From Gilvimarinus xylanilyticus (GTDB taxonomy: Bacteria > Pseudomonadota > Gammaproteobacteria > Pseudomonadales > Cellvibrionaceae): a DNA stretch of 64,000 nucleotides. This document shows positions 26,940 through 35,013 of the stretch, in pieces. Numbering within the stretch: the stretch's first letter is position 1; each line of letters begins with the position of its first letter. The notes beneath the pieces are model-generated. The model was given only the letters and a program-made list of their open reading frames with translations, ran no database searches and was not told where the DNA came from. Location of the stretch: the NCBI RefSeq assembly GCF_024195295.1, contig NZ_JAMFTH010000001.1:868001-932000 (forward strand). Direction: 5' to 3'. A program made the translations under genes and the position numbers.

Positions 26940-28495
26940 GTGGTAATGTCCACCAGGTTGTATCTGAGTTTGTTGCCTTGCTCTGGGGGCGCGCCCTCGC
27001 GAAACTGCACCTTGTTTAATTCAATGCCGGCGGCGGCAAACGGCGCACGGTATTCGTTAAAGCGAGTTTTTGCCTCGGTTAATAGCGTTTTATCTTCACT
27101 CCAAATCACCACATCAACGCTGGCGTTTAGGTAGCGTAAACGCGCCGCCAGCGGGCCGGCGGGGGTGTCCAGATCCAGAGTGACTTGCCAGCATTTGGCT
27201 TGCTTGGTGGTCGCCCGGTCGGACTCCGGATCGGGGAATTCTTCTATGCCCAGTCGGGCGTTGTATAACTGCTGATCAACCCGAATGGGAACATCCAGGT
27301 GGATGTTAATGCCGGCTGGCGCCTCGCCCTGACGCGCCCGACTGATTTCGGGTTGCAATTGCTGCTGGCGAATGCGCGCTAAACTGGTCAGAGTTAATTG
27401 ATGGGTGAGCAACAATAGCTGGGTGCGCAGGGTTTGGCTTTGCTCGGCGGTGGCAGGGCGCGGCGATGCGTTTAATAAATCCTGCAGCAGAGCATTTTTA
27501 CCGCCGGGCAGTGCCTCCATCAGCTCGAGGGTCAAGCGATTTTGCTGCGCTTGAGCCTTATGGCCGCCGGTGCCCAGCAGCTGAGCAAGCAGGGGTAAAT
27601 CGGCAGGCTTTTGCGGCGTAATAGCTCGCTGGGCCGGCTCGCTCACAGCGCTCGGGGTAAGCTGGCTGACTACGGCTTGGGCCAGCTTTAGCAAAATGGC
27701 TTTGCGATCGTTTTGTAGCACAGGTTCCAGCGCCGCCGGATTGCTTCGCAGCGCGTTGAGCAGCCGCGCCTCCAACAAGGTCCCCGTGTTCTGCACGGCC
27801 TCTTTAGCCGCTGGCGCCGTAAGCATTTGCGGTGTATTCGGCGTTAGGGCCTGACTTTCAAGCTTTTGCAGCAATTGCTGTATGTTTTTTAGCCCGCTTT
27901 GGTTGGGTAATTGCTGCAGTAGCCGCTGCAGTAAGGCGATTGCGGGCTCAAGGGTGGGACCATTCTGGCGCGGTAGTATTTCCCTAAGCGCCGTGGCGAG
28001 CTCTTGCGGTGCAATTGGGGGGCGATTTGTATTGGCCGTGGCAACGTCTGTGCTCACAAGGGCTTGCTGCAGTGCCGCACTGGTCCCTTTACCGGCCATA
28101 ACGCTGTTTGTACCCGGTGGCTGAATCACAAGTCCACGCCCTGGTTGAACGGCTACAGCCAGTTTATCGCCCGGGGTCAGCAAGGCGCGGGTTAAGGTTT
28201 GAACAATCTGGCCTTTCACCAACAGGCTCGCCAGCCGCACCGGGGCGGGCGAGGCGCTCTCTTTGCCGGTGTTGGACGCGGCGGTGGGCGGGGGCTCGAT
28301 ACGTCCCTGTTTTAGCAGCTGCGCTTGGTGCTCGGGCTTTATATTTTGCAGGCGGACCACCTCGGCGGTGGCCATTTCTCCGGTTTTCAGGGGCAGGGAT
28401 GCCAGGGCGCTCAGGTTGATTCCGGGGCGCAGTGCGCCGCGGGCACTTGGGTTGCCCGAGGACGAAGAGTAAAGCTGGGTAAAATCTACGGGCAT
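26936..28495 (-). CDS. fliK: flagellar hook-length control protein FliK family
   Basis: 519 residues with the FliK layout: a long Ala/Gln/Pro-rich, low-complexity N-terminal region acting as a molecular ruler and a compact C-terminal domain (about 390-510; INIHLDVPIRVDQQLYNARLGIEEF, LDLDTPAGPLAARLRYL). The LxLDTPxGPLxARLxY pattern supports the FliK C-terminal family. No other flagellar gene is in the window, so this is a detached fliK-flhB2 pair. Confidence 0.78.
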   Translation of the reverse strand: MPVDFTQLYSSSSGNPSARGALRPGINLSALASLPLKTGEMATAEVVRLQNIKPEHQAQLLKQGRIEPPPTAASNTGKESASPAPVRLASLLVKGQIVQTLTRALLTPGDKLAVAVQPGRGLVIQPPGTNSVMAGKGTSAALQQALVSTDVATANTNRPPIAPQELATALREILPRQNGPTLEPAIALLQRLLQQLPNQSGLKNIQQLLQKLESQALTPNTPQMLTAPAAKEAVQNTGTLLEARLLNALRSNPAALEPVLQNDRKAILLKLAQAVVSQLTPSAVSEPAQRAITPQKPADLPLLAQLLGTGGHKAQAQQNRLTLELMEALPGGKNALLQDLLNASPRPATAEQSQTLRTQLLLLTHQLTLTSLARIRQQQLQPEISRARQGEAPAGINIHLDVPIRVDQQLYNARLGIEEFPDPESDRATTKQAKCWQVTLDLDTPAGPLAARLRYLNASVDVVIWSEDKTLLTEAKTRFNEYRAPFAAAGIELNKVQFREGAPPEQGNKLRYNLVDITT

Positions 28496-28552
28496 AATGC
28501 ACCTTGGGGTGGAAAAAGGCCGCTGTGGGTAAACTTTTGCTCGTCCTGCCTT

Positions 28553-28558
28553 TATAAT
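28553..28558 (+). promoter_or_regulatory. -10 element of a likely ccm promoter
   Basis: A consensus TATAAT lies 51 bases upstream of ccmA in the divergent fliK-ccmA gap. The -35 position (about 28530-28535, TAAACT) is poor, so an activator may be needed. Confidence 0.45.
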
Positions 28559-28608
28559 CAGCGCGCATTAACCTTTACGGCCGTGAGCCACAAATATTGA
28601 GTGCCCTG

Positions 28609-29277
28609 ATGTCAGAACGGGAAACCGCCGAGCCAGTCGAGCTTGCAATAAATGGTGTTAGTTGCGTCCGGGACGGTCGCACGCTGTTTACTCAGCTTGA
28701 GTATAACTGTCCTCGGGGCACAGTGCTGCAGGTGCTGGGGTTTAATGGCGCGGGTAAGACCACTTTGCTCAACGCCTTGGCCGGTTTGCTGCCCTGCTCA
28801 GAGGGCGAGATCCTGTGGCGCGGGCATCCCATTCGGCGCAGTCGAGCCTTCACCGCCGAGGTTTTTTACCTGGGCCATCAGGTGCCGGTTAAACCGTCGT
28901 TGACTGTGTGGGAAAACTTACACTGGCTGGCGCGATTGCGCGGCCAGGCGGTGGCCGCCGAACAAGGCTTGCAAGCGCTTGCGCAAGTAGATTTAGACGC
29001 CTATCACGGGGCGTTGTGCCGCAATTTGTCCGCCGGACAAAAGCGCCGCGTGGCACTGGCGCAGCTGTACCTGAGCGGCGAGCGGCTTTGGATTCTGGAC
29101 GAACCCTTTACCGCCATTGATAAAGAAGGCGTCGCGCGGCTGCAGGATCTACTGCAGCAGCACGCCGAGCGCGGCGGTATCGCGGTCATTACCTCGCACC
29201 AGGCGCTGGAATTGCCCGGCCTAAAAAACCTGAACTTATCGGATTATCAGCCTCTGGACGCCTATGACTATGCCTGA
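28609..29277 (+). CDS. ccmA: cytochrome c maturation ATPase CcmA
   Basis: ATP-binding subunit of the CcmABCD complex, which releases holo-CcmE from CcmC in System I cytochrome c biogenesis. 222 residues; Walker A GFNGAGKTTLL, signature LSAGQKRRVALAQL, Walker B LWILDEPFTAID. ATG at 28609 is chosen over TTG at 28597. It overlaps ccmB by 14 bp. Confidence 0.96.
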   Translation: MSERETAEPVELAINGVSCVRDGRTLFTQLEYNCPRGTVLQVLGFNGAGKTTLLNALAGLLPCSEGEILWRGHPIRRSRAFTAEVFYLGHQVPVKPSLTVWENLHWLARLRGQAVAAEQGLQALAQVDLDAYHGALCRNLSAGQKRRVALAQLYLSGERLWILDEPFTAIDKEGVARLQDLLQQHAERGGIAVITSHQALELPGLKNLNLSDYQPLDAYDYA

Positions 29278-29962
29278 CGCACGCCCGCCTGTGGCTGGCG
29301 CCTGGCGCGCGGTGCTGGCCCGGGACTTAAAACTGAGCTGGCGCCAGCGCAGTGATCTTGTTAACCCACTGCTGTTTTACCTAATTACGATCACCTTGTT
29401 GCCCCTGGGAGTTGATCCGTCGCGCCAGCTGTTGGGCAGCATAGCGCCGGGCATGTTGTGGATTATGGCATTGCTGGCAACCCTGTTGTCTCTCGACAGC
29501 CTGTTTCGCTGCGACTACGAAGACGGCACCCTGGTTCAGTTTCAGTTGTCCTCCGAGCCTTTGTTTTTAACGGTGTTGGGAAAAATTACGGCCTATTGGC
29601 TGACCACGGGCTTGCCCCTCGCGCTGGTTTCACCGCTCTTGGCCGTTATGCTGGCGCTGCCACCGTCGGGGTATTTAGCGCTCGTGTTATCGTTGCTTTT
29701 GGGGACCGCCATTATGGCGTTAATCGGTGCGCTGGGGGCCGCATTAACCGTGTGCCTGCGCGCCGGCGGCCTTATTTTGACGCTGGTGGTTATGCCTTTG
29801 TATTTGCCCGTTCTGATTATCGGCGCCAATGCGGTCAGCAGCGCGGTGGCGGGGTTTGGCTATGGTCGCGAGTTAGCGTTGCTGGGGGCGGGGCTGGCGC
29901 TGGCGCTCATGGTTATGCCCGCGGCGGTCGCCGGGGCGCTCAGAGTATCGGCAAATCAATAA
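29264..29962 (+). CDS. ccmB: heme exporter membrane subunit CcmB
   Basis: 232 residues with six hydrophobic segments, beginning with the cytoplasmic stretch VLARDLKLSWRQRSDLVNPLLF conserved in CcmB, and GLPLALVSPLLAVML further on. Works as the membrane partner of CcmA. The start is ATG at 29264 or the in-frame ATG at 29270. Confidence 0.95.
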   Translation: MTMPDARPPVAGAWRAVLARDLKLSWRQRSDLVNPLLFYLITITLLPLGVDPSRQLLGSIAPGMLWIMALLATLLSLDSLFRCDYEDGTLVQFQLSSEPLFLTVLGKITAYWLTTGLPLALVSPLLAVMLALPPSGYLALVLSLLLGTAIMALIGALGAALTVCLRAGGLILTLVVMPLYLPVLIIGANAVSSAVAGFGYGRELALLGAGLALALMVMPAAVAGALRVSANQ

Positions 29963-29982
29963 TGTATTAGAGGGTTAACACT

Positions 29983-30744
29983 TTGGCTTGGCAGTGGTTT
30001 CATCGATTGGGTTCCCCGCGCTGGTTTTACGAGAAAACCGGCCGCTGGCTGGTATGGTTTGCACCTATAACCATTGCACTATTGGTCATTGGTTTTACCT
30101 GGGGCCTCGCGTTTGCGCCGGTGGATGCCAAACAGGGCAACAGCTACCGGATTATATTTATCCATATGCCCGCGGCGGTTTTATCGCTTGCCGGTTACTA
30201 CCTGATGGCTATTGCCGGTGGCATCGGCCTGATCTGGAAAATGAAACTGCCGTTTATGGTAATGAAGTCCGCCGCCGTTATTGGGGTGGCTTTTACCGCG
30301 CTCACGTTAATAACCGGTTCGCTCTGGGGTTACCCCACCTGGGGGACGTTTTGGGAGTGGGATGCGCGCAATATTTTTATGTTGATCCTGCTGTTTTTGT
30401 ACCTCAGCATCGTGCTTCTGGGGCAGGTCTATCCCGAGCAGGAGGCCGCCGACAAAGTCTGCGCCATTCTGGCCTTGGTGGGTACGGTGAATGTACCCAT
30501 TATCTATAAGTCTGTGGACTGGTGGTACAGTTTACATCAGCCCGCCAGTATTAAGTTTACCGGCTCTAGCAGTATTCACCCGAGCATGCTGTACCCTCTG
30601 CTGCTGTGCATTGTGGCTTACTATTGCTTTTATACGCTGTCGCTGATCTTATACACCCGCCAGGAAATACTCGCCCGCGAGGCGCGCACCAAGTGGGTGG
30701 CGGCGCTGGTGGAGCCCGGCACCGAGAACCGGGTAAAAGGGTAA
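29983..30744 (+). CDS. ccmC: heme lyase subunit CcmC
   Basis: 253 residues, six membrane segments and the periplasmic tryptophan-rich WWD motif WGTFWEWDARN that presents heme to CcmE. Conserved histidines flanking the motif are in FIHMPAAVLSLAGY and SLHQPASI. Start appears to be TTG at 29983, a rare start that may limit expression. Confidence 0.96.
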   Translation: MAWQWFHRLGSPRWFYEKTGRWLVWFAPITIALLVIGFTWGLAFAPVDAKQGNSYRIIFIHMPAAVLSLAGYYLMAIAGGIGLIWKMKLPFMVMKSAAVIGVAFTALTLITGSLWGYPTWGTFWEWDARNIFMLILLFLYLSIVLLGQVYPEQEAADKVCAILALVGTVNVPIIYKSVDWWYSLHQPASIKFTGSSSIHPSMLYPLLLCIVAYYCFYTLSLILYTRQEILAREARTKWVAALVEPGTENRVKG

Positions 30745-30748
30745 CCCT

Positions 30749-30976
30749 ATGCCGACATTTAAATTTGCATCATTGGCCGAGTTTATCGCTATGGATGGCC
30801 ACGGCGTGTACGTCTGGAGCTGTACATTAATTGCTCTGATCATTCTAAGCGCCCTAGTTATTCACCCGCTGTGGTTGCAGCGCGGCCAAAAACAAAAAAT
30901 TCGTACCCGGCTGCAATTGCAGCGCAGCCAGGCAAAGCGCCACGAGCGCACCAGTAGCCCCCAACAAGTGAAGTAA
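30749..30976 (+). CDS. ccmD: heme exporter accessory protein CcmD
   Basis: 75-residue protein with one membrane segment: FASLAEFIAMDGHGVYVWSC leads into the helix, followed by a strongly basic cytoplasmic tail. The MxGHGxYVW motif is typical of CcmD, which is needed for release of heme-loaded CcmE. Confidence 0.93.
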   Translation: MPTFKFASLAEFIAMDGHGVYVWSCTLIALIILSALVIHPLWLQRGQKQKIRTRLQLQRSQAKRHERTSSPQQVK

Positions 30977-30977
30977 T

Positions 30978-31442
30978 ATGCATCCAGTTCGTAAACAGCG
31001 TTTATTGATTGTTCTTGCCATCGTGGTTTTGTCGAGCATCGCCATCGGCCTGCTGGTCTTCGCGCTGCGCGATAACATTAATTTGTTCTATCCACCGGCA
31101 AAGTTTAGCGCGGGGGAGGTGCCCCACGACGTAAGGCTGCGCGCTGGCGGTTGTGTGCAACCGGGTTCGGTGGTGCGCGATGAATCCAGCCTGGAGGTCA
31201 ACTTTCAACTGGTAGACCCAACGGGCAAGTTAAAGGTGCAGTACGAGGGCATTTTGCCCGACTTATTTGCCGAGGGCGAAGCGGCCGTGGTGAATGGGGT
31301 GTGGCGCGACGACAAGGTTTTCTATGCCGATCAGGTGCTCGCCAAACACGACGAAAATTATATGCCCCCCGAAGTGGCCGAGGCCATGAACAACGGCGAG
31401 ATGCATCAGGCGACCTGCGAGGGGGCTGAGTATGATTCCTGA
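30978..31442 (+). CDS. ccmE: heme chaperone CcmE
   Basis: 154 residues: N-terminal membrane anchor, then a periplasmic OB-fold. The heme-binding histidine lies in VLAKHDENYMPPEV (H124), with the conserved Tyr of HDENY. The loop usually read as RxGGxVxxGSV here reads RAGGCVQPGSV, introducing a cysteine. Starts one base after ccmD ends and overlaps ccmF by 11 bp. Confidence 0.96.
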   Translation: MHPVRKQRLLIVLAIVVLSSIAIGLLVFALRDNINLFYPPAKFSAGEVPHDVRLRAGGCVQPGSVVRDESSLEVNFQLVDPTGKLKVQYEGILPDLFAEGEAAVVNGVWRDDKVFYADQVLAKHDENYMPPEVAEAMNNGEMHQATCEGAEYDS

Positions 31443-33393
31443 GTTAGGCCACTTTGCGCTGATTTTATCTCTGGCGCTCAGTGCCGCGCTGTTTGTGGTT
31501 CCGCTGTGGGGCGCTTACCGTTTAAGTCAGCCTTTAATGCTTGCCGGTCGCTCCCTGGCGGCCGGGCAATTGCTAATGGTAACCGTGGCCTTTGTGATTC
31601 TGGGCTGGGCGTTTTTGCATGACGATTTCTCGGTGTCTTATGTCGCCAATCACTCCAACTCGTTAATGCCCGTTTACTACAAGCTCAGCGCCATCTGGGG
31701 CGGGCACGAGGGGTCTTTGCTACTGTGGATTTTAATGCTCTCGGGCTGGACCTTTGCCATCGCCATATTCAGCCGCAGCCTGCCGTTGGATATGCAGGCT
31801 CGGGTGCTGGCGGTGATGGGGTTTGTCGCCACCGGGTTTTTGATGTTTATTCTGTTTACCTCAAATCCCTTTGATCGTATTTTGCCGCTATCGCCGCAAG
31901 AGGGGGCCGACCTTAACCCACTGCTGCAAGACCCGGGGCTGATCTTTCACCCGCCACTGCTCTACATGGGCTATGTGGGTTTTAGCAGTGTGTTTGCCTT
32001 TGCTATCGCCGCACTCTTAACCGGTAAGTTAGATACCGCCTGGGCTCGCTGGTCGCGCCCCTGGGCCACTGTGGCCTGGGCGTTTTTAACCCTCGGTCTG
32101 GCCCTCGGCAGCTGGTGGGCCTACTACGAGCTGGGCTGGGGCGGCTGGTGGTTCTGGGACCCGGTGGAAAACGCGGCTTTTATGCCGTGGTTGGTGGGCA
32201 CGGCGTTAATTCATTCGCTGGCGGTGACGGAAAAGCGCGGCCTGTTTAAAAGCTGGACAATATTGCTGGCCATTTTTGCCTTCTCGCTCAGCCTGTTGGG
32301 AACCTTTCTGGTTCGCTCGGGGGTGCTGACATCGGTGCACGCCTTTGCCAACGACCCGGACCGGGGGCTGTTTATTCTGGTTTTCTTGGCGGTGGTTGTC
32401 GGCGCTTCGTTGCTGTTGTTTGCCCTGCGCGCGCCGGTGATTAAAAACGCTCCCAGTTTTAATTTACTGTCGCGCGAAACACTGCTGCTGGCCAACAATA
32501 TTTTGTTAATGATCGCCATGATCACCGTGCTATTTGGCACACTGTTTCCGCTGGTGGCAGACGCCCTAAAGCTGGGTAAGTACTCGGTGGGGGCGCCGTA
32601 TTTTAACCTCACCTTTATTCCCTTTATGACCATCATTTGCCTGTTGATGGGCATTGCACCAGAAAGTCGATGGAAGCGCACCAATGGCTCGCCATTGGCA
32701 AAGGTCGTGTCTGGCCCTGCGGTACTCAGCCTGGCGTTGGGCATCGCTGTGCCCATACTGCTGGGGGACTTTGCTTTTAGCATGGTGCTTGCCGTGTTTA
32801 TCGGCAGCTGGGTAGGCTTGACCACTTTGTGGGATTTGTGGCGCAAAAGCCAGAACTCTCAGGGACGCTGGGTGGGGCTGCGCAAGCTTAGCCTCAGCTA
32901 TTGGGGCATGATAATTGCCCACTGCGGGATCGCGGTCTCGGTATTGGGAGTTTGCTTAAACAGCCACTATGCCGATATGGACAAAGTGCGTATGGATGTA
33001 GGGCAGCCTGTGACGGTAGCCGGTTACCAGTTTACCCTGGAGAAATTAGAGCAGGTGCGTGGCCCCAACTATATGGCCGACCAAGCGGTGGTGGTAATGA
33101 GTAAAGACGATCGAGTTCTGCGCGTGCTCAAGCCGCAAAAGCGCCGCTATTTCGCCAGCGGACAAATTATGACCGAGGTGGCGTTAGATCCCGGCTTTAC
33201 CCGCGATGTCTATGTCGCCATGGGGGATAAAATTAATGCCCAAAGCTGGGCCATGCGTATTCACTATATGCGTTTTGTACGCTGGATTTGGTTGGGCGCG
33301 CTAATGATGGCGCTGGGCGGTATGTTTGCGGTTATCGACAAACGCTACCGCAAGCGTAAAAGCGCGGCTTCACCCACACCGCAAGAGGCTTAA
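31432..33393 (+). CDS. ccmF: cytochrome c heme lyase CcmF
   Basis: Large membrane subunit of the CcmFHI heme lyase, attaching heme to apocytochrome c. 653 residues with around 13-15 membrane segments; the WWD motif is GWGGWWFWDPVENAAFMPWL and the conserved histidines sit in SAIWGGHEGSLLLW and DPGLIFHPPLLYMGY. Normal length and intact. Confidence 0.97.
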   Translation: MIPELGHFALILSLALSAALFVVPLWGAYRLSQPLMLAGRSLAAGQLLMVTVAFVILGWAFLHDDFSVSYVANHSNSLMPVYYKLSAIWGGHEGSLLLWILMLSGWTFAIAIFSRSLPLDMQARVLAVMGFVATGFLMFILFTSNPFDRILPLSPQEGADLNPLLQDPGLIFHPPLLYMGYVGFSSVFAFAIAALLTGKLDTAWARWSRPWATVAWAFLTLGLALGSWWAYYELGWGGWWFWDPVENAAFMPWLVGTALIHSLAVTEKRGLFKSWTILLAIFAFSLSLLGTFLVRSGVLTSVHAFANDPDRGLFILVFLAVVVGASLLLFALRAPVIKNAPSFNLLSRETLLLANNILLMIAMITVLFGTLFPLVADALKLGKYSVGAPYFNLTFIPFMTIICLLMGIAPESRWKRTNGSPLAKVVSGPAVLSLALGIAVPILLGDFAFSMVLAVFIGSWVGLTTLWDLWRKSQNSQGRWVGLRKLSLSYWGMIIAHCGIAVSVLGVCLNSHYADMDKVRMDVGQPVTVAGYQFTLEKLEQVRGPNYMADQAVVVMSKDDRVLRVLKPQKRRYFASGQIMTEVALDPGFTRDVYVAMGDKINAQSWAMRIHYMRFVRWIWLGALMMALGGMFAVIDKRYRKRKSAASPTPQEA

Positions 33394-33396
33394 ATC

Positions 33397-33924
33397 ATGG
33401 GTCGATTAAAACTGTTTTTACCGCTGATTGTCTTGCTGATTTTATTGCCTTTGTTTTACGTCGGGCTTCGTTTAGACCCCAGTGCCATGCCCTCGGCGCT
33501 CATCGGCAATCCCTTGCCTGGGTTTAGCTTAAGCACTGTCGAGTCCGAAGAGGTTGTGGGCCCCGAGGCGGTAACCGGTGAAGTCACCCTTTTAAACGTA
33601 TGGGCCACCTGGTGTTTTGCCTGTAAAGCCGAGCACCCGTATTTAAATAAACTGGCGGGCGAGGGCATTCGCATTATCGGCGTTAACTACAAAGACGAGC
33701 GTACCGCAGCGCAAGAATGGCTGCGGGATTTGCACAACCCCTATGAATTTAGCCTGTACGATAATGAAGGTCGGTTGGGGTTAGAGTTAGGCGTGACCGG
33801 CGCGCCGGAAACCTATTTGCTCGATCGCGATGGAATTATTCACTACCGACATATTGGTGTGGTGAACGACAAAGTATGGAACGAGGTGCTTGGGCCTAAG
33901 TATCGGGAGTTGCAGGGCGAGTAG
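33397..33924 (+). CDS. ccmG: thiol:disulfide interchange protein CcmG/DsbE
   Basis: Membrane-anchored periplasmic thioredoxin that keeps apocytochrome c cysteines reduced. 175 residues; N-terminal anchor, then a thioredoxin fold with active site WCFAC (C73, C76), and GVTGAPETYLLDRDG with the cis-Pro loop. Phe-Ala between the cysteines is less usual than the Pro-containing pairs seen in many homologues. Last gene of the upstream ccm segment; a terminator follows 45 bases later. Confidence 0.95.
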   Translation: MGRLKLFLPLIVLLILLPLFYVGLRLDPSAMPSALIGNPLPGFSLSTVESEEVVGPEAVTGEVTLLNVWATWCFACKAEHPYLNKLAGEGIRIIGVNYKDERTAAQEWLRDLHNPYEFSLYDNEGRLGLELGVTGAPETYLLDRDGIIHYRHIGVVNDKVWNEVLGPKYRELQGE

Positions 33925-33968
33925 GGCGGTTCGTTGTTCGAGTTGTATAAGAGCCTTCGCGTATACGA

Positions 33969-33993
33969 GCCTTCGCTTTGCGGGGGCTTTTTT
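33969..33993 (+). terminator. intrinsic terminator after ccmG
   Basis: Stem GCCTTCGC / GCGGGGGC (with G-U pairs) around TTT, followed by six T. It resembles the tRNA terminator sequence and separates ccmG from ccmH. Confidence 0.75.
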
Positions 33994-34153
33994 GTTTGTG
34001 GTGGGGTGGTTGGAGAGGGATCCGGACGGGAAACACTCGGGCCGTCCTGGCCCTCGCCCTACGGGCAGCGCATTCGCGCTGTGCCAATTCGCTCCCGGCG
34101 AATTGGTCGAACCCGAGCGCGGCTTCTCGCCCGTCACAAACCACAATACATAC

Positions 34154-34179
34154 AAAAAAGCCCCCGCTTTCGCGAGGGC
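34154..34179 (-). terminator. intrinsic terminator of the second tRNA unit
   Basis: On the minus strand: stem GCCCTCGC / GCGGGGGC with GAAA loop, then six T, identical in its core to the first copy. Read from the plus strand the same hairpin lacks an equally long T run but has TCTTTTG after it. Confidence 0.9.
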
Positions 34180-34192
34180 TCTTTTGTATGTA

Positions 34193-34269
34193 TGGCGGAC
34201 CGGACGGGACTCGAACCCGCGACCTCCGGCGTGACAGGCCGGCATTCTAACCAGCTGAACTACCGGTCC
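34193..34269 (-). tRNA. tRNA-Asp (anticodon GUC), second copy
   Basis: Same 77 bases as the copy at 4873-4949, on the opposite strand. Acceptor, anticodon and T-arm are intact and CCA is encoded. Confidence 0.98.
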
Positions 34270-34287
34270 GCAAAACCTAGACTGGAT

Positions 34288-34363
34288 TGGTGGGTGGTAC
34301 AGGGATCGAACCTGTGACCCTCGCCTTGTAAGGGCGATGCTCTCCCAGCTGAGCTAACCACCC
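34288..34363 (-). tRNA. tRNA-Val (anticodon UAC), second copy
   Basis: Same 76 bases as the copy at 4779-4854, on the opposite strand, immediately upstream of tRNA-Asp in the same transcript direction. Confidence 0.98.
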
Positions 34364-34382
34364 CTCCGTTCAAGAGCTGCGT

Positions 34383-34410
34383 ATTCTAATGATATCGCGG
34401 CCGGGGTCAA
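34383..34410 (-). promoter_or_regulatory. promoter of the second tRNA unit
   Basis: On the minus strand: -35 TTGACC (34405-34410), 16 bp spacer, -10 TAGAAT (34383-34388). Same spacing and -10 as the first unit, but the surrounding sequence is unrelated, so it is not part of the duplicated block. Confidence 0.82.
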
Positions 34411-34533
34411 CCACTTTTTTTAAATTTTCTTACAATTGCTCTAGGTGCTTGGTTTTTAACCACTTTACCCAGCTTAGCTCGCACCCTCGGGGCGCTACCG
34501 TTATACTCGCCACTCGATGAATGTGAGGTGTCT

Positions 34534-35013
34534 ATGGCTCGTTTGTTGATTCTATGGCTGGTGCTGTGTGGGGCAGCACAGGCCGAGGATATTTATCAGT
34601 TTTCCAATCCGGTGGATCGCGCCCGGTTTGAACATTTTACCGCCGAGTTGCGTTGCCCTCAGTGCCAAAATCAAAGCATTGGCGATTCCGACTCCATGCA
34701 GGCAGAAGATTTGCGCCGCGATTTGTACGAGCAAATTCAGGCCGGGCGCAGCGACAAAGAGATTACCGACGAAATGGTGCGCCGCTACGGTAACTACATT
34801 CTCTATCGGCCCCCGTTAAACTCATCGACCGTGGTTCTCTGGGTACTACCTGCGGTGCTCTTGATTATTGGCATTGTGGTTGTGCTGGTGATGGTGCGAA
34901 AACGCAAGGCCGCCGAAGGCCAGCGACAGCTGACTCCCAAAGAGCAGGCGGATATTGAGGCAATGCTGGCCGAGCACGACCGGAAAGGCGCAACAAGCGA
35001 GAAAGATTCATGA
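34534..35013 (+). CDS. ccmH: cytochrome c maturation protein CcmH (short form)
   Basis: 159 residues: signal peptide (LLILWLVLCGAAQA), the redox motif LRCPQCQNQS (C41, C44) that reduces apocytochrome disulfides, and a C-terminal membrane segment (VLWVLPAVLLIIGIVVVLVMV). GAGGTG precedes ATG 34534. A TATACT -10-like element lies at 34502-34507. The TPR part found in fused CcmH proteins is encoded separately as ccmI, overlapping by ATGA. Confidence 0.95.
   Translation: MARLLILWLVLCGAAQAEDIYQFSNPVDRARFEHFTAELRCPQCQNQSIGDSDSMQAEDLRRDLYEQIQAGRSDKEITDEMVRRYGNYILYRPPLNSSTVVLWVLPAVLLIIGIVVVLVMVRKRKAAEGQRQLTPKEQADIEAMLAEHDRKGATSEKDS

Larger units (their letters stand above)
34022..34364 (-). repeat. 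Inverted repeat, copy 2: tRNA-Val/tRNA-Asp block inside the ccm locus
   Basis: Reverse-complement copy of 4778-5127. The tRNAs and their spacer are identical. The terminator flanks differ at single bases, and the hairpin-rich part keeps its folding potential with several substitutions. Its far end keeps only CCCGTCCGG of the tRNA-Asp 3' end before diverging. It lies antisense to the ccm genes. Confidence 0.95.
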
